A stretch of 51,598 nucleotides of DNA from Lachnospiraceae bacterium (GCA_021772075.1 JAETNQ010000027.1:1-51598); one strand, 5' to 3'; positions 24,810 through 33,101 are shown, counted from the first letter of the stretch. Made by a program: numbers and translations. The notes: generated from the letters alone by a model not told the origin.

Positions 24810-26780
24810 ATGGAAAACAGTAATTATCTTGGTACGGAAAAAGTGGGGAAATTGCTGCGGCAGTTTGCGGTTCCCTGCATCTGTTCGCTTATTATTTCAT
24901 GTCTCTACAACATTGTAGACCAGATATTTGTGGGCAACGGCGTGGGCTATCTGGGCAATGCCGCCACTGGCGTGATCTTTCCGATTACGGTAGTAGGGTG
25001 GGGGTTAAGCCTGTTCTTTGGCGACGGGGCTGCCGCCGCACTTAGCGTTTCCCTTGGCCGCGGAGAAACAAAGGATATTCACAGGAGTGTCGGCAGCGCA
25101 GTTTTTGGGTCTTTTCTCTCCGGCGTGGCGGTGATCGTCATTGCTTATCTGTGGGGCAACGGTCTGCTGCGGCTTATCGGCGCGACGGATGCTAATATCC
25201 AAATGGCGCATGACTATGGTGTAATTATCTTTGCTATGATGCCTCTCGCCATGACGCAGAATACGCTGGCCTCCATTATCCGGGCGGACGGCAGTCCCAA
25301 ATATGCTATGATGGCCATGCTTACCGGTGCAGTCATCAATATCATCGGCGATCCGGTAGCTATCTTTGCACTTGACATGGGGATCAGAGGTGCGGCATGG
25401 GCTACCATACTTGGACAGTTTGTCAGCTTCCTGATCTGCGCGGCTTATTTAAGACATCCTAAGACTTTCCGGGTAAGCGCCGGCAGTTTCAGGCCGAGCA
25501 TGGAGCTTTTGAAGCCGGTAATGGCCTTGGGGACTTCCAGCCTTTTGACACAGCTTTCCATCGTAGTCATTACGGTTGTCAACAATATCCTGTTAGTAAA
25601 GTATGGCGCACGTTCCGCTTATGGTGCAGATATCCCCCTGGCGGCATTTGTGGTCATTATGAAGCTTTTTCAGATTGTGCTGAATATTGCCATAGGCATT
25701 GCTGCGGGCGCACAGCCGATCGTAGGTTATAACTATGGCGCAAAAAACTATGGGCGGGTACGGGAACTGCTGAAGCTGATGATGAAATGGACGGCCGTTG
25801 TGGGTCTGGTCTGCATCGTTTTGTTTGAAGCTGTCCCTGGCGTGTTCATCCGAATGTTCGGTTCTGCGGACGATCCGGTTTATTTTGATTTTGCCGTACT
25901 CTGCCTGAGGATTTACCTCTCCCTTATCCTTGTCACCTGCGTCCAGAAGGTCTGCGCCATCTTCCTGCAGTCCATCGGCAAGGCAAAGGCAGCCGCGCCG
26001 TTGTCTGTCCTGCGGGATGTGCTGCTGATTGTTTTTTCCCTGCTGATCCCTATTGCTATGGGTGTTACAGGTATTTTCTGGTCTGCTCCGATTGCTGATG
26101 TGCTTGCTATCTTAGTGACGACAGCGGTTATGGTCCGGGTATGGAAGGAATTAGGGCAGGAAAGGAAAGCGCAGGAGCCTGCAGCAGCCATCCAGCCTTC
26201 CCGCCAGGGGGCGGTCATCACGATTGCCAGGGAACATGGTTCTGCCGGGAAACGGATCGGGCAGCTGGCGGCAAAAAAACTGGATATTCCTTGTTATTAT
26301 AAAGAGTTAGTAGCAGTTGCTGCCCAAGAAAGCGGTCTGGCACAGGAATTTATTTCCGGCATTAATTCCGATGAAAATGCAGTTATGAGGGAACTGTATC
26401 TTACGGCCGACCCGGTGCAACGTGCGGTCACGGCACAGGAAAAAGCTATCCGCCATATTGCGGATGCAGGTTCCTGCGTTATTATAGGGAGGTCGGCGGA
26501 TTATGTGCTGCGCAATTATCCGGATGTGGTGCGTATCTTTATCTACGCCCCGAAAAGCTACCGTGAGAAAAAGGTAATGGAGATGTATGGGGACAGCCCG
26601 GAAGCTGCTAAAAAAAGTATTGCAAGATCCGATGCCGCCAGGGGCGCTTATTACAAAAGCGTTTCAGGGAAGGAATGGGGCGATCCCCATGGCTATGAAT
26701 TGTGTATTGACGCATCGGTGGGCGAGGAGGCGGCAGCAGATATGATCTGCAGCTATGTCAGACGGATGGGCAGGCAGTAA
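24810..26780 (+). CDS. MATE transporter fused to cytidylate-kinase-like domain
   Basis: Residues about 1-445 are a full MATE transporter (LGTEKVGKLLRQFAVPCICS, IVDQIFVGNGVGYLGN, TLASIIRADGSPKYAMM). A short linker rich in Gln and Ala joins it to a C-terminal domain at 467-656 of the AAK_14 type, related to cytidylate kinase. That domain opens with VITIAREHGSAGKRIGQLAA, a P-loop-like segment, then has CVIIGRSADYVLRNYP and RSDAARGAYYKSVSG. The kinase part should lie in the cytoplasm. I do not know the substrate; the domain could sense nucleotides or phosphorylate the exported compound. No frameshift or stop separates the two parts. AAAAGGAG precedes the ATG at 24810. Confidence 0.87.
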   Translation: MENSNYLGTEKVGKLLRQFAVPCICSLIISCLYNIVDQIFVGNGVGYLGNAATGVIFPITVVGWGLSLFFGDGAAAALSVSLGRGETKDIHRSVGSAVFGSFLSGVAVIVIAYLWGNGLLRLIGATDANIQMAHDYGVIIFAMMPLAMTQNTLASIIRADGSPKYAMMAMLTGAVINIIGDPVAIFALDMGIRGAAWATILGQFVSFLICAAYLRHPKTFRVSAGSFRPSMELLKPVMALGTSSLLTQLSIVVITVVNNILLVKYGARSAYGADIPLAAFVVIMKLFQIVLNIAIGIAAGAQPIVGYNYGAKNYGRVRELLKLMMKWTAVVGLVCIVLFEAVPGVFIRMFGSADDPVYFDFAVLCLRIYLSLILVTCVQKVCAIFLQSIGKAKAAAPLSVLRDVLLIVFSLLIPIAMGVTGIFWSAPIADVLAILVTTAVMVRVWKELGQERKAQEPAAAIQPSRQGAVITIAREHGSAGKRIGQLAAKKLDIPCYYKELVAVAAQESGLAQEFISGINSDENAVMRELYLTADPVQRAVTAQEKAIRHIADAGSCVIIGRSADYVLRNYPDVVRIFIYAPKSYREKKVMEMYGDSPEAAKKSIARSDAARGAYYKSVSGKEWGDPHGYELCIDASVGEEAAADMICSYVRRMGRQ

Positions 26781-26860
26781 GGAAGGAAATACCTGTATGG
26801 GATGATATTGCCCGGGAAAAATCCGGGATCTCCCAACAGATATAAGCGTTAGAGCGGAAT

Positions 26861-27281
26861 TTGGTTTTGAATGACCAGCGAAGGGCTTTTTCGGATGAAT
26901 ATGTCAATCTTGTTCTGACAGTTGGGAGTGAGTGCATAGAGATTTCGTCCAGGAACTTAAGAATATTCCCTGCATCCTTGTCACGTCAAAGGAGCAGAGG
27001 AAAACGGAACAGGAATATTATCAGGGGGTGGTTGGCTTCCAAGGGGATTTTCTTTATGCGGAGAATCTGGAAGAGGCCCGGCTGATGGTAATAGGAGGGC
27101 AGGAGTTTATGCCGGTAGAGGGCGCAAAAGGGGCAGAGCATTTCGGATCATCCATCAACCGGATTCCGCTTTTCCGGGGGATGCCCAGATCTGGCGTAAT
27201 TACTGTGCATTTTGGAAAAAGGATAATTCCGGTTACTATGTAGAAGAATTTGCAGATATGCTGAAACGAAAATTTGAATAG
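26861..27281 (+). pseudogene. LysR-family regulator, C-terminal half with frameshifts
   Basis: Three frames together spell the ligand-binding half of a LysR regulator: LVLNDQRRAFSDEYVNLVL, then NIPCILVTSKEQRKTEQEYY and NLEEARLMVIGGQEFMPVEG, then RNYCAFWKKDNSGYYVEEF ending at the TAG at 27279-27281. One shift lies near 26950 and another at the G run near 27175. The DNA-binding N-terminus is absent. It probably once controlled the aldo-keto reductase and dehydrogenase genes whose fragments lie downstream. Confidence 0.75.
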
Positions 27282-27290
27282 GCGTTTTTA

Positions 27291-27403
27291 TTCCCGCGAG
27301 CAACGAGCCAAGTGGCTGCTTAAAGTCAACCTTTGGTTGACTTGGACATATTGGCGACTGCCGCGAGGGTCAAAGACCCCGTTGCTTGCAGCGGGGTCTT
27401 TGA
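27291..27403. repeat. composite palindromic repeat
   Basis: The stretch opens with a 27-base unit starting TTCCCGCGAGCAACGAGCC that recurs inverted at 43745-43771 with two differences. It is followed by a hairpin AAGTCAAC/GTTGACTT (27313-27333) and a perfect 12-bp hairpin TCAAAGACCCCG/CGGGGTCTTTGA (27370-27403). This looks like a dispersed non-coding repeat. No gene is seen from 27282 to 27546. Confidence 0.6.
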
Positions 27404-27410
27404 TTTCCGC

Positions 27411-27443
27411 AGCTATCCTTACAGCATGTAGGGATAGCTTTTT
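27411..27443 (+). terminator. rho-independent terminator
   Basis: AGCTATCC (27411-27418) pairs perfectly with GGATAGCT (27432-27439) and is followed by TTTT. It closes transcription before the aldo-keto reductase fragment. Confidence 0.65.
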
Positions 27444-27546
27444 CCTATTAGTTTTTCTTATAAGATTGCCCGGAAAGTCAAATTGATTCCGGGGCGGGAG
27501 TTTTTTATAATAAGGATTATGGCAGGCTTATGAAATAGGAGATCTT

Positions 27547-27888
27547 ATGATGGAACAAATTAAGAAAAATCTTGGATTTGGCTGTATGCGTCTTCCGATG
27601 GATGGCGGGGAAGTGGATACGGAGGAATTTTCACGGATGGTGGATGTCTTTTTGGAGAATGGCTTCAATTATTTTGATACGGCCCACGGCTATCTGGAAG
27701 GGAAAAGTGAAACGGCATTAAAGACCTGCCTTACCAGCCGCTATTCTCGTGACTGTTATATTTTGACGAATAAGCTGACGAATTTTTTCTTCAAGAAGAA
27801 GGAAGACATCCGCCCGCTTTTTGAAAGCCAGCTCAAGGCCTGCGGTGTGGATTATTTTGAATTTTGTGTTTTTCATGGAATAACTTGA
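27547..27888 (+). pseudogene. aldo-keto reductase, N-terminal fragment
   Basis: The first 105 residues match NADPH-dependent aldo-keto reductases of the large Firmicutes type: LGFGCMRLPMDGGEVDTEEF, NGFNYFDTAHGYLEGKSE and CYILTNKLTNFFFKKKEDIR. The catalytic Asp, Tyr and Lys region of the N-terminus is present. The family is normally near 370 residues. After DYFEF the sequence changes to unrelated AT-rich DNA and stops, so the gene was cut at about 27868. This is the left border of the AT-rich insert that carries the Fic gene. Confidence 0.8.
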
Positions 27889-27912
27889 TATAGTTCAAAA
27901 AAGTAATATAAT
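27885..27912 (+). promoter_or_regulatory. promoter of the Fic gene
   Basis: TTGATA (27885-27890) and TATAAT (27907-27912) are spaced by 16 bases, at the start of the AT-rich insert and 66 bases before the Fic start codon. Confidence 0.6.
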
Positions 27913-27978
27913 TTGCGATATAACATGTAGGTTAAAATGTTTATTGCAAATTATTTGTTTCAATAGGGGTTACGAGAA

Positions 27979-28923
27979 GTGCGTACAGTAAGTGGGGCAT
28001 TTTATAGAAGTTTTGATGAAGAGCGGAATCGAGGATATTGGACATTTTTGCCAACTGAATTAAATTTGTTAAATATCAGAATTGATCAGGATATTACGGA
28101 TTTTCTGGTACAGGCACATCGAGCACTTGGCATTTTGGAGGGAATGACAAAATATATTCCGAACGTAGAACATTTTTTAGAAATGATGGTTTGTGGTGAT
28201 GCATATTACTCATGCAGGATTGACAATTTTGCAGTGCATTATAGCGATATATTAATGGGAAATAATAATATGACAGAGGCGAAGAGTGCTATAAATTGTC
28301 GAAAAGCTTTCCATAGTCTTCCGAATAGATTTTTCACCCCCAATAGCTTATGTGATTTGCAAAATTCTGTTATGGAAGGTATTATACCAGATGGGGCAGG
28401 TATGATTAGGAAAAATGCCTTTTTAATGCGTCCAAACGTTATTGTCAATATGCAGGAGTATAATCTGCCAGCTCCAGAGAAAATAGATGAGTTGTTACAA
28501 GACTTAATAAAATATATTGCAGTAGATCAAAGCGTAGATATTTTGATTAAAACAGCATTAGTGTACTATCAATTTGAGACAATACACCCTTTTAATAGTG
28601 GGAATGGACGGGTAGGAAGGCTGCTTCCGGCTTTGCTGCTTATGAAGCAAGGGATCTTATCAAAAGGCTGTTTGTTTATTTCAGAATATCTTTATAAGTA
28701 TAATGATGTGTGTTTGGATTGGTATTTCGGGGTACAGCATTTTGGAAATTATCCAGAATGGATAAAATTTTTCTTGCAGTGTATCATTGATTCAGCGAAC
28801 CAAACTATAAAACGACTTGATGGGGCAGTTGATGAAAGGGCTAAGATGGAGAAAAAATTGCAGCATAGAAACCGAATCTTTGCCATGCAAAAATATATTC
28901 ATATTTTTAAAGAGTCCAAATAA
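27979..28923 (+). CDS. Fic-domain AMP-transferase-like protein
   Basis: The 314-residue protein has an N-terminal helical region with a possible inhibitory helix (S78-x-x-I-D82-N83), where class II Fic proteins have (S/T)xxxE(G/N), so the key Glu is Asp. The Fic core carries the complete motif HPFNSGNGRVGR at 203-214. It should transfer AMP or another nucleotide part to a target protein. The C-terminus ends at HIFKESK, where relatives usually have a winged helix, so it is probably 3'-shortened by about 50 residues. The GTG start at 27979 has a weak ribosome site. The gene is clearly AT-rich compared with the chromosome on both sides. Confidence 0.8.
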   Translation: MRTVSGAFYRSFDEERNRGYWTFLPTELNLLNIRIDQDITDFLVQAHRALGILEGMTKYIPNVEHFLEMMVCGDAYYSCRIDNFAVHYSDILMGNNNMTEAKSAINCRKAFHSLPNRFFTPNSLCDLQNSVMEGIIPDGAGMIRKNAFLMRPNVIVNMQEYNLPAPEKIDELLQDLIKYIAVDQSVDILIKTALVYYQFETIHPFNSGNGRVGRLLPALLLMKQGILSKGCLFISEYLYKYNDVCLDWYFGVQHFGNYPEWIKFFLQCIIDSANQTIKRLDGAVDERAKMEKKLQHRNRIFAMQKYIHIFKESK

Positions 28924-29053
28924 ATATGGGTATTTTTAGAGGGAAAATATATAGAAAGATGTTGCATAGAAGTCTGTGTAATTCAGGCATATAATAGTGA
29001 CAGCTTTTTTAGCTTGGAAATATAAACATGTTTTTGAGTGGAGGATAAGAAGG

Positions 29054-30391
29054 ATGGCAGAAAGTCAGAATGTAGAATATAAAGAGTCATGGAGGGATGA
29101 ATATCTGAAATGGGTATGTGGTTTTGCGAATGCGCAGGGAGGAAGTATTTATATTGGAATTAATGATAACGGTGAGGTTGTTGGCGTGACTGATTGTAAG
29201 AAACTTCTTGAAGATATTCCGAATAAAATTAAGGATACAATGGGGATTATTGTTGATGTAAATCGTCTGGATAAAAATGGAAGACACTATATCCAGATTA
29301 TAGTAAATCCCAGTTCATATCCGGTCAGTTATCGTGGTGAGTATCATTATCGGAGTGGAAGTACAAAACAGCAGCTCCGAGGTTCTGCACTGACGGAGTT
29401 CCTTGTCAGAAAAACAGGATATCGTTGGGATGCGGTTCCAACAGATAATGTTTCCGTTGCGGACTTAGATATAGAGAGTTTTGAAATTTTCCGACGAGAG
29501 GCTGTTCGTACAGAACGAATGACTCGTAAAGATTTGAACTGTACAAATGAGGAATTGCTTAATAAGTTGGGTTTGATTGTTGATGGAAAACTGAAACGGG
29601 CAGCAGTTTTGTTGTTTTATCGTAATCCGCAACGTTTTTTTACGGGTTGTTATGTGAAAATTGGAAAATTTGGGATAGGTTCGGATCTTCAATATCAGGA
29701 TGTGGTAGAAGGATCGCTTATTTTGATTGCGGACAGAGTTGTTGAACTGATTTACTTGAAATATTTAAAAGCATCTATTTCCTATGACAAAGAGGTACGG
29801 GTGGAGACATATCCTTATGCAAGGGAAGCAGTAAGAGAGGCGGTATACAATGCATTGATTCATTGTAAATGAGAGGATGGCATTCCAATTCAAGTCCGAA
29901 TAGAGGATGAGGCTATGTATATCAGCAATGCCTGCGTATTTCCAAGCGATTGGACAACAGAAAATCTTATGAGAACTCATAATTCCAGACCATATAACCC
30001 AGATTTGGCGAATACCTTTTTCAGAGCAGGGTATATAGAATCATGGGGACGGGGGATTCAAAAAATTTGTGAAGAATGTGATTTGATTGGCGCGAAGAGT
30101 CCTGAATATAGAATTCTTGGGGATGATATTACTGTTAAGTTTACTGCGGTTGCAAACAGCAAAGATTTTAATAGGACAAATGGTATCCGAAAAGGAAAGG
30201 GCGTGAATACAAAGGTTTTAGAGCTTATAGCAGTTCAAACGGACATTTCATTGTCCGAAATAGCTGACCGTTTAGGAGTATCGTATAAAACGGTGCAGAG
30301 AGCAGTAGCAGACTTAAAAAGGATTGGTGTTATCGAAAGAATTGGAGGAAGAAGAAAAGGGTATTGGAAGGTAAAAGAAGAAAGTGAATGA
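29054..30391 (+). pseudogene. AlbA/Schlafen-type ATP-dependent regulator, nonsense-disrupted
   Basis: The frame begins ESQNVEYKESWRDEYLKWVC, the AlbA_2 (Schlafen-like) domain, and goes on with HYRSGSTKQQLRG and AVREAVYNALIHCK, where a TGA at 29870-29872 interrupts it. The same frame then continues with EDGIPIQVRIEDEAMYISNA, the GWGRGI-like ESWGRGIQKICEEC segment and a C-terminal winged helix (ISLSEIADRLGVSYKTVQRA) to 30391. Without the stop it would be a normal protein of about 445 residues. A Trp codon changed to TGA is the simplest explanation. The upstream 272-residue part may still be made. AT-rich, same insert as Fic. Confidence 0.8.
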
Positions 30392-30459
30392 AAATATGTA
30401 TGTTGAATCAAATATAACGAATAGTTAAACTATAATTTATATTCAGGAGGAAATCTTAA

Positions 30460-30600
30460 GTGAAAGCTTTTTTATCACATACAAGTTTAGATAAAGATTT
30501 ATTGGGATTAGTGCATAAAAAATTAGCAAAAGAAGATGCATGGTATGATGCATCTGATATAGAAAATGGTGAGAGCATTCCAGATAAGATAAATGAGGGG
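30460..30600 (+). pseudogene. TIR-domain protein, 5' stub
   Basis: After an excellent AGGAGG site a GTG starts a frame reading KAFLSHTSLDKDLLGLVHKK and then WYDASDIENGESIPDKINEG. This is the start of a TIR domain: the FLSH strand, a D-x-DL helix and the W-x-D...I..GESI loop. The frame is cut after 47 codons by the truncated IS3-type element. The intact protein would have been a NADase or signalling protein, often part of anti-phage defence. It is next to Fic and AlbA-type genes, so the insert looks like a former defence or toxin locus. Confidence 0.7.
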
Positions 30601-31247
30601 TGTTTACGGATGGCTTGGCGGTAGGCCTCGCTGGTATACTGTGTTCCACGGTCACTGTGGATTACAGTTCCTTCCAGTGCGGGATAAGCAGTCAGGGCGT
30701 TTTCCAGTGTATGGATACACAGATCCGCTTTCATGTTTGTTTCCATTGCCAGACCAAGAACGCTAAGATCAAAGCAGTCGAAAATTGCAGATACATACAG
30801 TTTCCCGTTGGACGCCGGGATCTCCGTGATATCCGTAATACATTTTTCCAATGGGGCATCTGAATGGAAATCCCGTTTCAGCAGATCATCCGATTTCATG
30901 GCATCCCGGTCTGCCTTTGTGAGTCCATTCGGCTTTCTCTCTGGCCGATGGCTCAGGCTGATTTGATCTATAACCCGGTATACGGTTCGCTCACTGGGAA
31001 TATGTACTCCCTCCGGCTGTTTCAAGAGCAGTGCCTAATACATCCGGATCCGTCCGTAAGTATCGTTACATTCGTCCTCGCTGACGATTTCTTTCATGGC
31101 ATCTGCCAGATCCTGATACTTCCAGGGGCGGTTTTTGTTAACCAGATATTTATAGAAGCCTTGCCGGCCGATACCAAGCATCCGGCAATAAAATGAAATT
31201 TTTCCGGTAATCCTGCCGTCCTCTGTTTTCAAAGCCAGAAATATCAT
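30600..31247 (-). pseudogene. IS3-family transposase OrfB, disrupted
   Basis: The first part has FYCRMLGIGRQGFYKYLVNK and DTYGRIRMY, then a TAG (from a likely CAG Gln codon) near 31037. The same frame resumes with LLKQPEGVHIPSERTVYRVI, the first catalytic Asp in TDITEIP and the second in HSDRGTQYTS. The sequence ends at YRQAIRKH, so the catalytic Glu and the C-terminus are lost. Both the stop and the deletion inactivate it. Confidence 0.8.
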
Positions 31248-31576
31248 TCTCTGGTTTTTGCTGACTTCCGACGGTTGGCGGCGAAAAAAGCGCTGGCTTC
31301 CTCCAAAAATTCGTTTTCTTCCTTCAGACGCCGGATTTCTTTATCCTGCGCCTTAACCCGCTTACGCAGCATGGTAATCTCCTCTGACAGGCTCATTGCA
31401 CTGGCAGGGGTATGGGAACCTTTCCCAATATCTAACTTACCGGCTCTTACGGCTTTCAGCCATGTATGGATGGTTCCTTCAGGGATTCCTAATTCTTTAG
31501 CAGCCTTAGCGCCGCCGATTTCTTTGGCAAGTTTTACTGCCTGTACTTTGTATTCATGGTCATATTTACGTGCCAC
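31244..31576 (-). CDS. IS3-family transposase OrfA
   Basis: This 110-residue protein has the OrfA helix-turn-helix (MARKYDHEYKVQAVKLAKEI, AAKELGIPEGTIHTWLKAVR) and a C-terminal leucine-zipper coiled coil (EEITMLRKRVKAQDKEIRRL). It normally joins OrfB by frameshifting to make the transposase. It overlaps the orfB frame by four bases (ATGA). It is intact but useless on its own because the adjoining orfB is broken. Confidence 0.85.
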   Translation of the reverse strand: MARKYDHEYKVQAVKLAKEIGGAKAAKELGIPEGTIHTWLKAVRAGKLDIGKGSHTPASAMSLSEEITMLRKRVKAQDKEIRRLKEENEFLEEASAFFAANRRKSAKTRE

Positions 31577-31653
31577 TTTGAATACCTCCTTATTCTCTTG
31601 GTTTTATTATGAAATCCTTGAGAACAAGCTGTCAACTTTTTTTATACCACATC

Positions 31654-31902
31654 AATTCTATTTCTCCGGGCATCATTGTAACGCCGCTGGCGGTGGATGA
31701 GTTTAATGGGCCGCGTGGGGATTTCTATAAAAATATGTTTGCCAAATGTCCGGCGGGCCGTCCGGGGACTGCGGATGAAGTGGCAAATGTGGCAGAACTG
31801 TTAATGAGTGATAAGGGGGCGTTTATCACGGGAGCGGATTTCCTGATTGACGGCGGTGCAACGGCATCTTATTTCTATGGGCCTTTGAAGCCTCAAAAGT
31901 AG
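31654..31902 (+). pseudogene. short-chain dehydrogenase (SDR), C-terminal fragment
   Basis: Starting exactly at the element border the frame reads NSISPGIIVTPLAVDEF, the part just after the SDR active site, then GRPGTADEVANVAELLMSDK and GAFITGADFLIDGGATASYF, the typical C-terminal end. The Rossmann N-terminus and the Tyr-x3-Lys site are absent. The break marks where the IS3 element inserted. Together with the LysR and aldo-keto reductase fragments it suggests an old redox gene cluster destroyed by the insert. Confidence 0.8.
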
Positions 31903-31903
31903 C

Positions 31904-31980
31904 GTGAGAAGAACTTCTAAGACTTGCACCAGTGGGTGCTTCGTCAAGAAGTTCTAGACTTGCTTCGCAAGTCTTCTCAC
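31904..31980. repeat. three-way-junction palindromic repeat
   Basis: The ends GTGAGAAG and CTTCTCAC pair. Inside, AGAACTTCT (31910-31918) pairs with AGAAGTTCT (31947-31955) with GCACC/GGTGC nested at its tip, and AGACTTGC (31956-31963) pairs with GCAAGTCT (31967-31974). The fold is a neat Y shape. The tip GCACCAGTGGGTGC resembles 7272-7284. It starts two bases after the SDR stop. Confidence 0.55.
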
Positions 31981-31983
31981 GTC

Positions 31984-32011
31984 GAAGAACGCCAGAAATA
32001 CGGCGTTCTTC
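31984..32011. terminator. 10-bp hairpin after the SDR fragment
   Basis: GAAGAACGCC (31984-31993) pairs perfectly with GGCGTTCTTC (32002-32011). It may act as a terminator for the former SDR gene, though no long T run follows. Bases 32012-32130 hold no supported gene. Confidence 0.4.
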
Positions 32012-32130
32012 CCGTTGATGGTTTGTGCCGCCGGAAGGCTTCTTTCAGGTCTGAAGAGATCATAAGCTGTCGGATGTAAGCGTTGATTTTATCATCAATG
32101 TCATGCCATTGAGCTTAAGGGGATTCATTT

Positions 32131-32643
32131 TTAATTGATTCCAAAGGCGGCATCATATTGGACAATGCCTTCTATTTCTTCTGCTGCCTCCCTTAGTTTG
32201 ACTGCCATAAAGTTTTCGTCGGGGACATCGAAAGGAGCCTTGATTTTATAAATGCTTGCCGGTACATATCCTGCTTTGGAATAATATTTTGGGTGTCCTA
32301 ACACAATGGAATAATCATAGCCCATTTTTTCAGCAATGCAATGCCCCTTTTTGATCAAAGCGAGACCTATGCCATTCCGTTGATAAGGGGGAGCAACGGA
32401 TAATGGTGCAAGAGCCAGTTCTTCATGTCCTCCGACATATGCTTTGGTAAAAAGGATATGCCCAACTACTTTTTTGTCTTCCACAGCCACAAGCGACAAT
32501 TCCGAGATGAAGGAATTGCTCTTTCTTAATGCAGCCACAAGCTCGTGTTCATTCCCATCGCTTTGTTCAGCCGCTGCAAATGCCTCTTGGATAATTTTGT
32601 AAACTATTTCATGGTCATTTTGGTTTTCCTGGCGTATTTCCAT
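32131..32643 (-). CDS. GNAT-family N-acetyltransferase (YhbS-like)
   Basis: The 170-residue protein has the GNAT fold. An N-terminal MEIRQENQNDHEIVYKIIQE is followed by acetyl-CoA-binding motif A (LAPLSVAPPYQRNGIGLALI, near residues 78-98) and then VLGHPKYYSKAGYVPAS, typical of the YhbS subgroup. It should transfer an acetyl group from acetyl-CoA to an unknown small amine or protein. It lies alone on the minus strand, with the MITE-like element starting 27 bases before its start codon, so its promoter may lie inside that element. Confidence 0.85.
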   Translation of the reverse strand: MEIRQENQNDHEIVYKIIQEAFAAAEQSDGNEHELVAALRKSNSFISELSLVAVEDKKVVGHILFTKAYVGGHEELALAPLSVAPPYQRNGIGLALIKKGHCIAEKMGYDYSIVLGHPKYYSKAGYVPASIYKIKAPFDVPDENFMAVKLREAAEEIEGIVQYDAAFGIN

Positions 32644-32669
32644 TTTATTTACCCTCGGTCTTTGAAAGT

Positions 32670-32971
32670 AGATGCAGATACGAAAATTAATTTTTATGGG
32701 CTGAGGACAGGGCGGGAAAGAAGAAGGGCGGCGGCAGGCAGCAATCTGATGACAAGGATGTCATCAAAAGTCCGCCATGAGCCTAGATGGCGAATCGCGG
32801 ACGGTTGCGTCCGGCTGGTACAACGATACCGGAATATTTAGAAAATCCGTTTCCCGAAGTCGGCACGGCGAAGCCATCCTCCATCTGCTCCCCCTGCCTT
32901 CCTGCCGCCGCCCTTCTTCTTTCCCGTCCTGCCCGCAGCCCGCAAAAATTGATTTTCCTGAGATGCAGATA
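32670..32971. mobile_element. MITE-like element with long inverted arms and direct repeats
   Basis: Arms 32683-32738 and 32901-32956 are inverted copies over 56 bases with about six mismatches; the inner 26 bases (32713-32738 and 32901-32926) are perfect. Outside the arms the 11-mer AGATGCAGATA occurs as a direct repeat at 32670-32680 and 32961-32971, like a target duplication. The 162-base centre has further small hairpins (GATGAC/GTCATC, GTCCGC/GCGGAC with GCCAT/ATGGC inside) and no gene. It could be a non-autonomous transposable element or a large structured RNA. Confidence 0.6.
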
Positions 32972-32978
32972 TCCTGAC

Positions 32979-33008
32979 TTGACGTTGTCCCTCTTTGTAG
33001 TGTATCAT
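32979..33008 (+). promoter_or_regulatory. promoter of the t6A operon
   Basis: TTGACG (32979-32984) and TATCAT (33003-33008) are spaced by 18 bases and lie directly after the MITE-like element, about 95 bases before tsaC. Confidence 0.5.
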
Positions 33009-33101
33009 ATTAATCTGATATAAAGCAACTACAGTAGTTCAAGTTTACACGAGATCAATAAAAAGAAAACGTAAAAATAAACAAAGGAATGAGGAAGAAA
33101 C

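Larger units (their letters stand above)
30600..31653 (-). mobile_element. IS3-family (IS150-like) element, truncated
   Basis: The element runs on the minus strand from about 31653 (its 5' end, next to a SDR fragment) to 30600, where it breaks off inside orfB and joins the TIR stub. It has orfA, an orfB with a stop codon and no 3' end. One terminal repeat is therefore missing, and neither target duplications nor mobility are expected. Confidence 0.75.

Noticed and set aside
29870-29872. TGA as a selenocysteine codon in the AlbA-type gene
   Set aside because: No selenocysteine insertion hairpin is evident after the TGA, the family is not known to use selenium, and a Trp-to-stop change explains it better.
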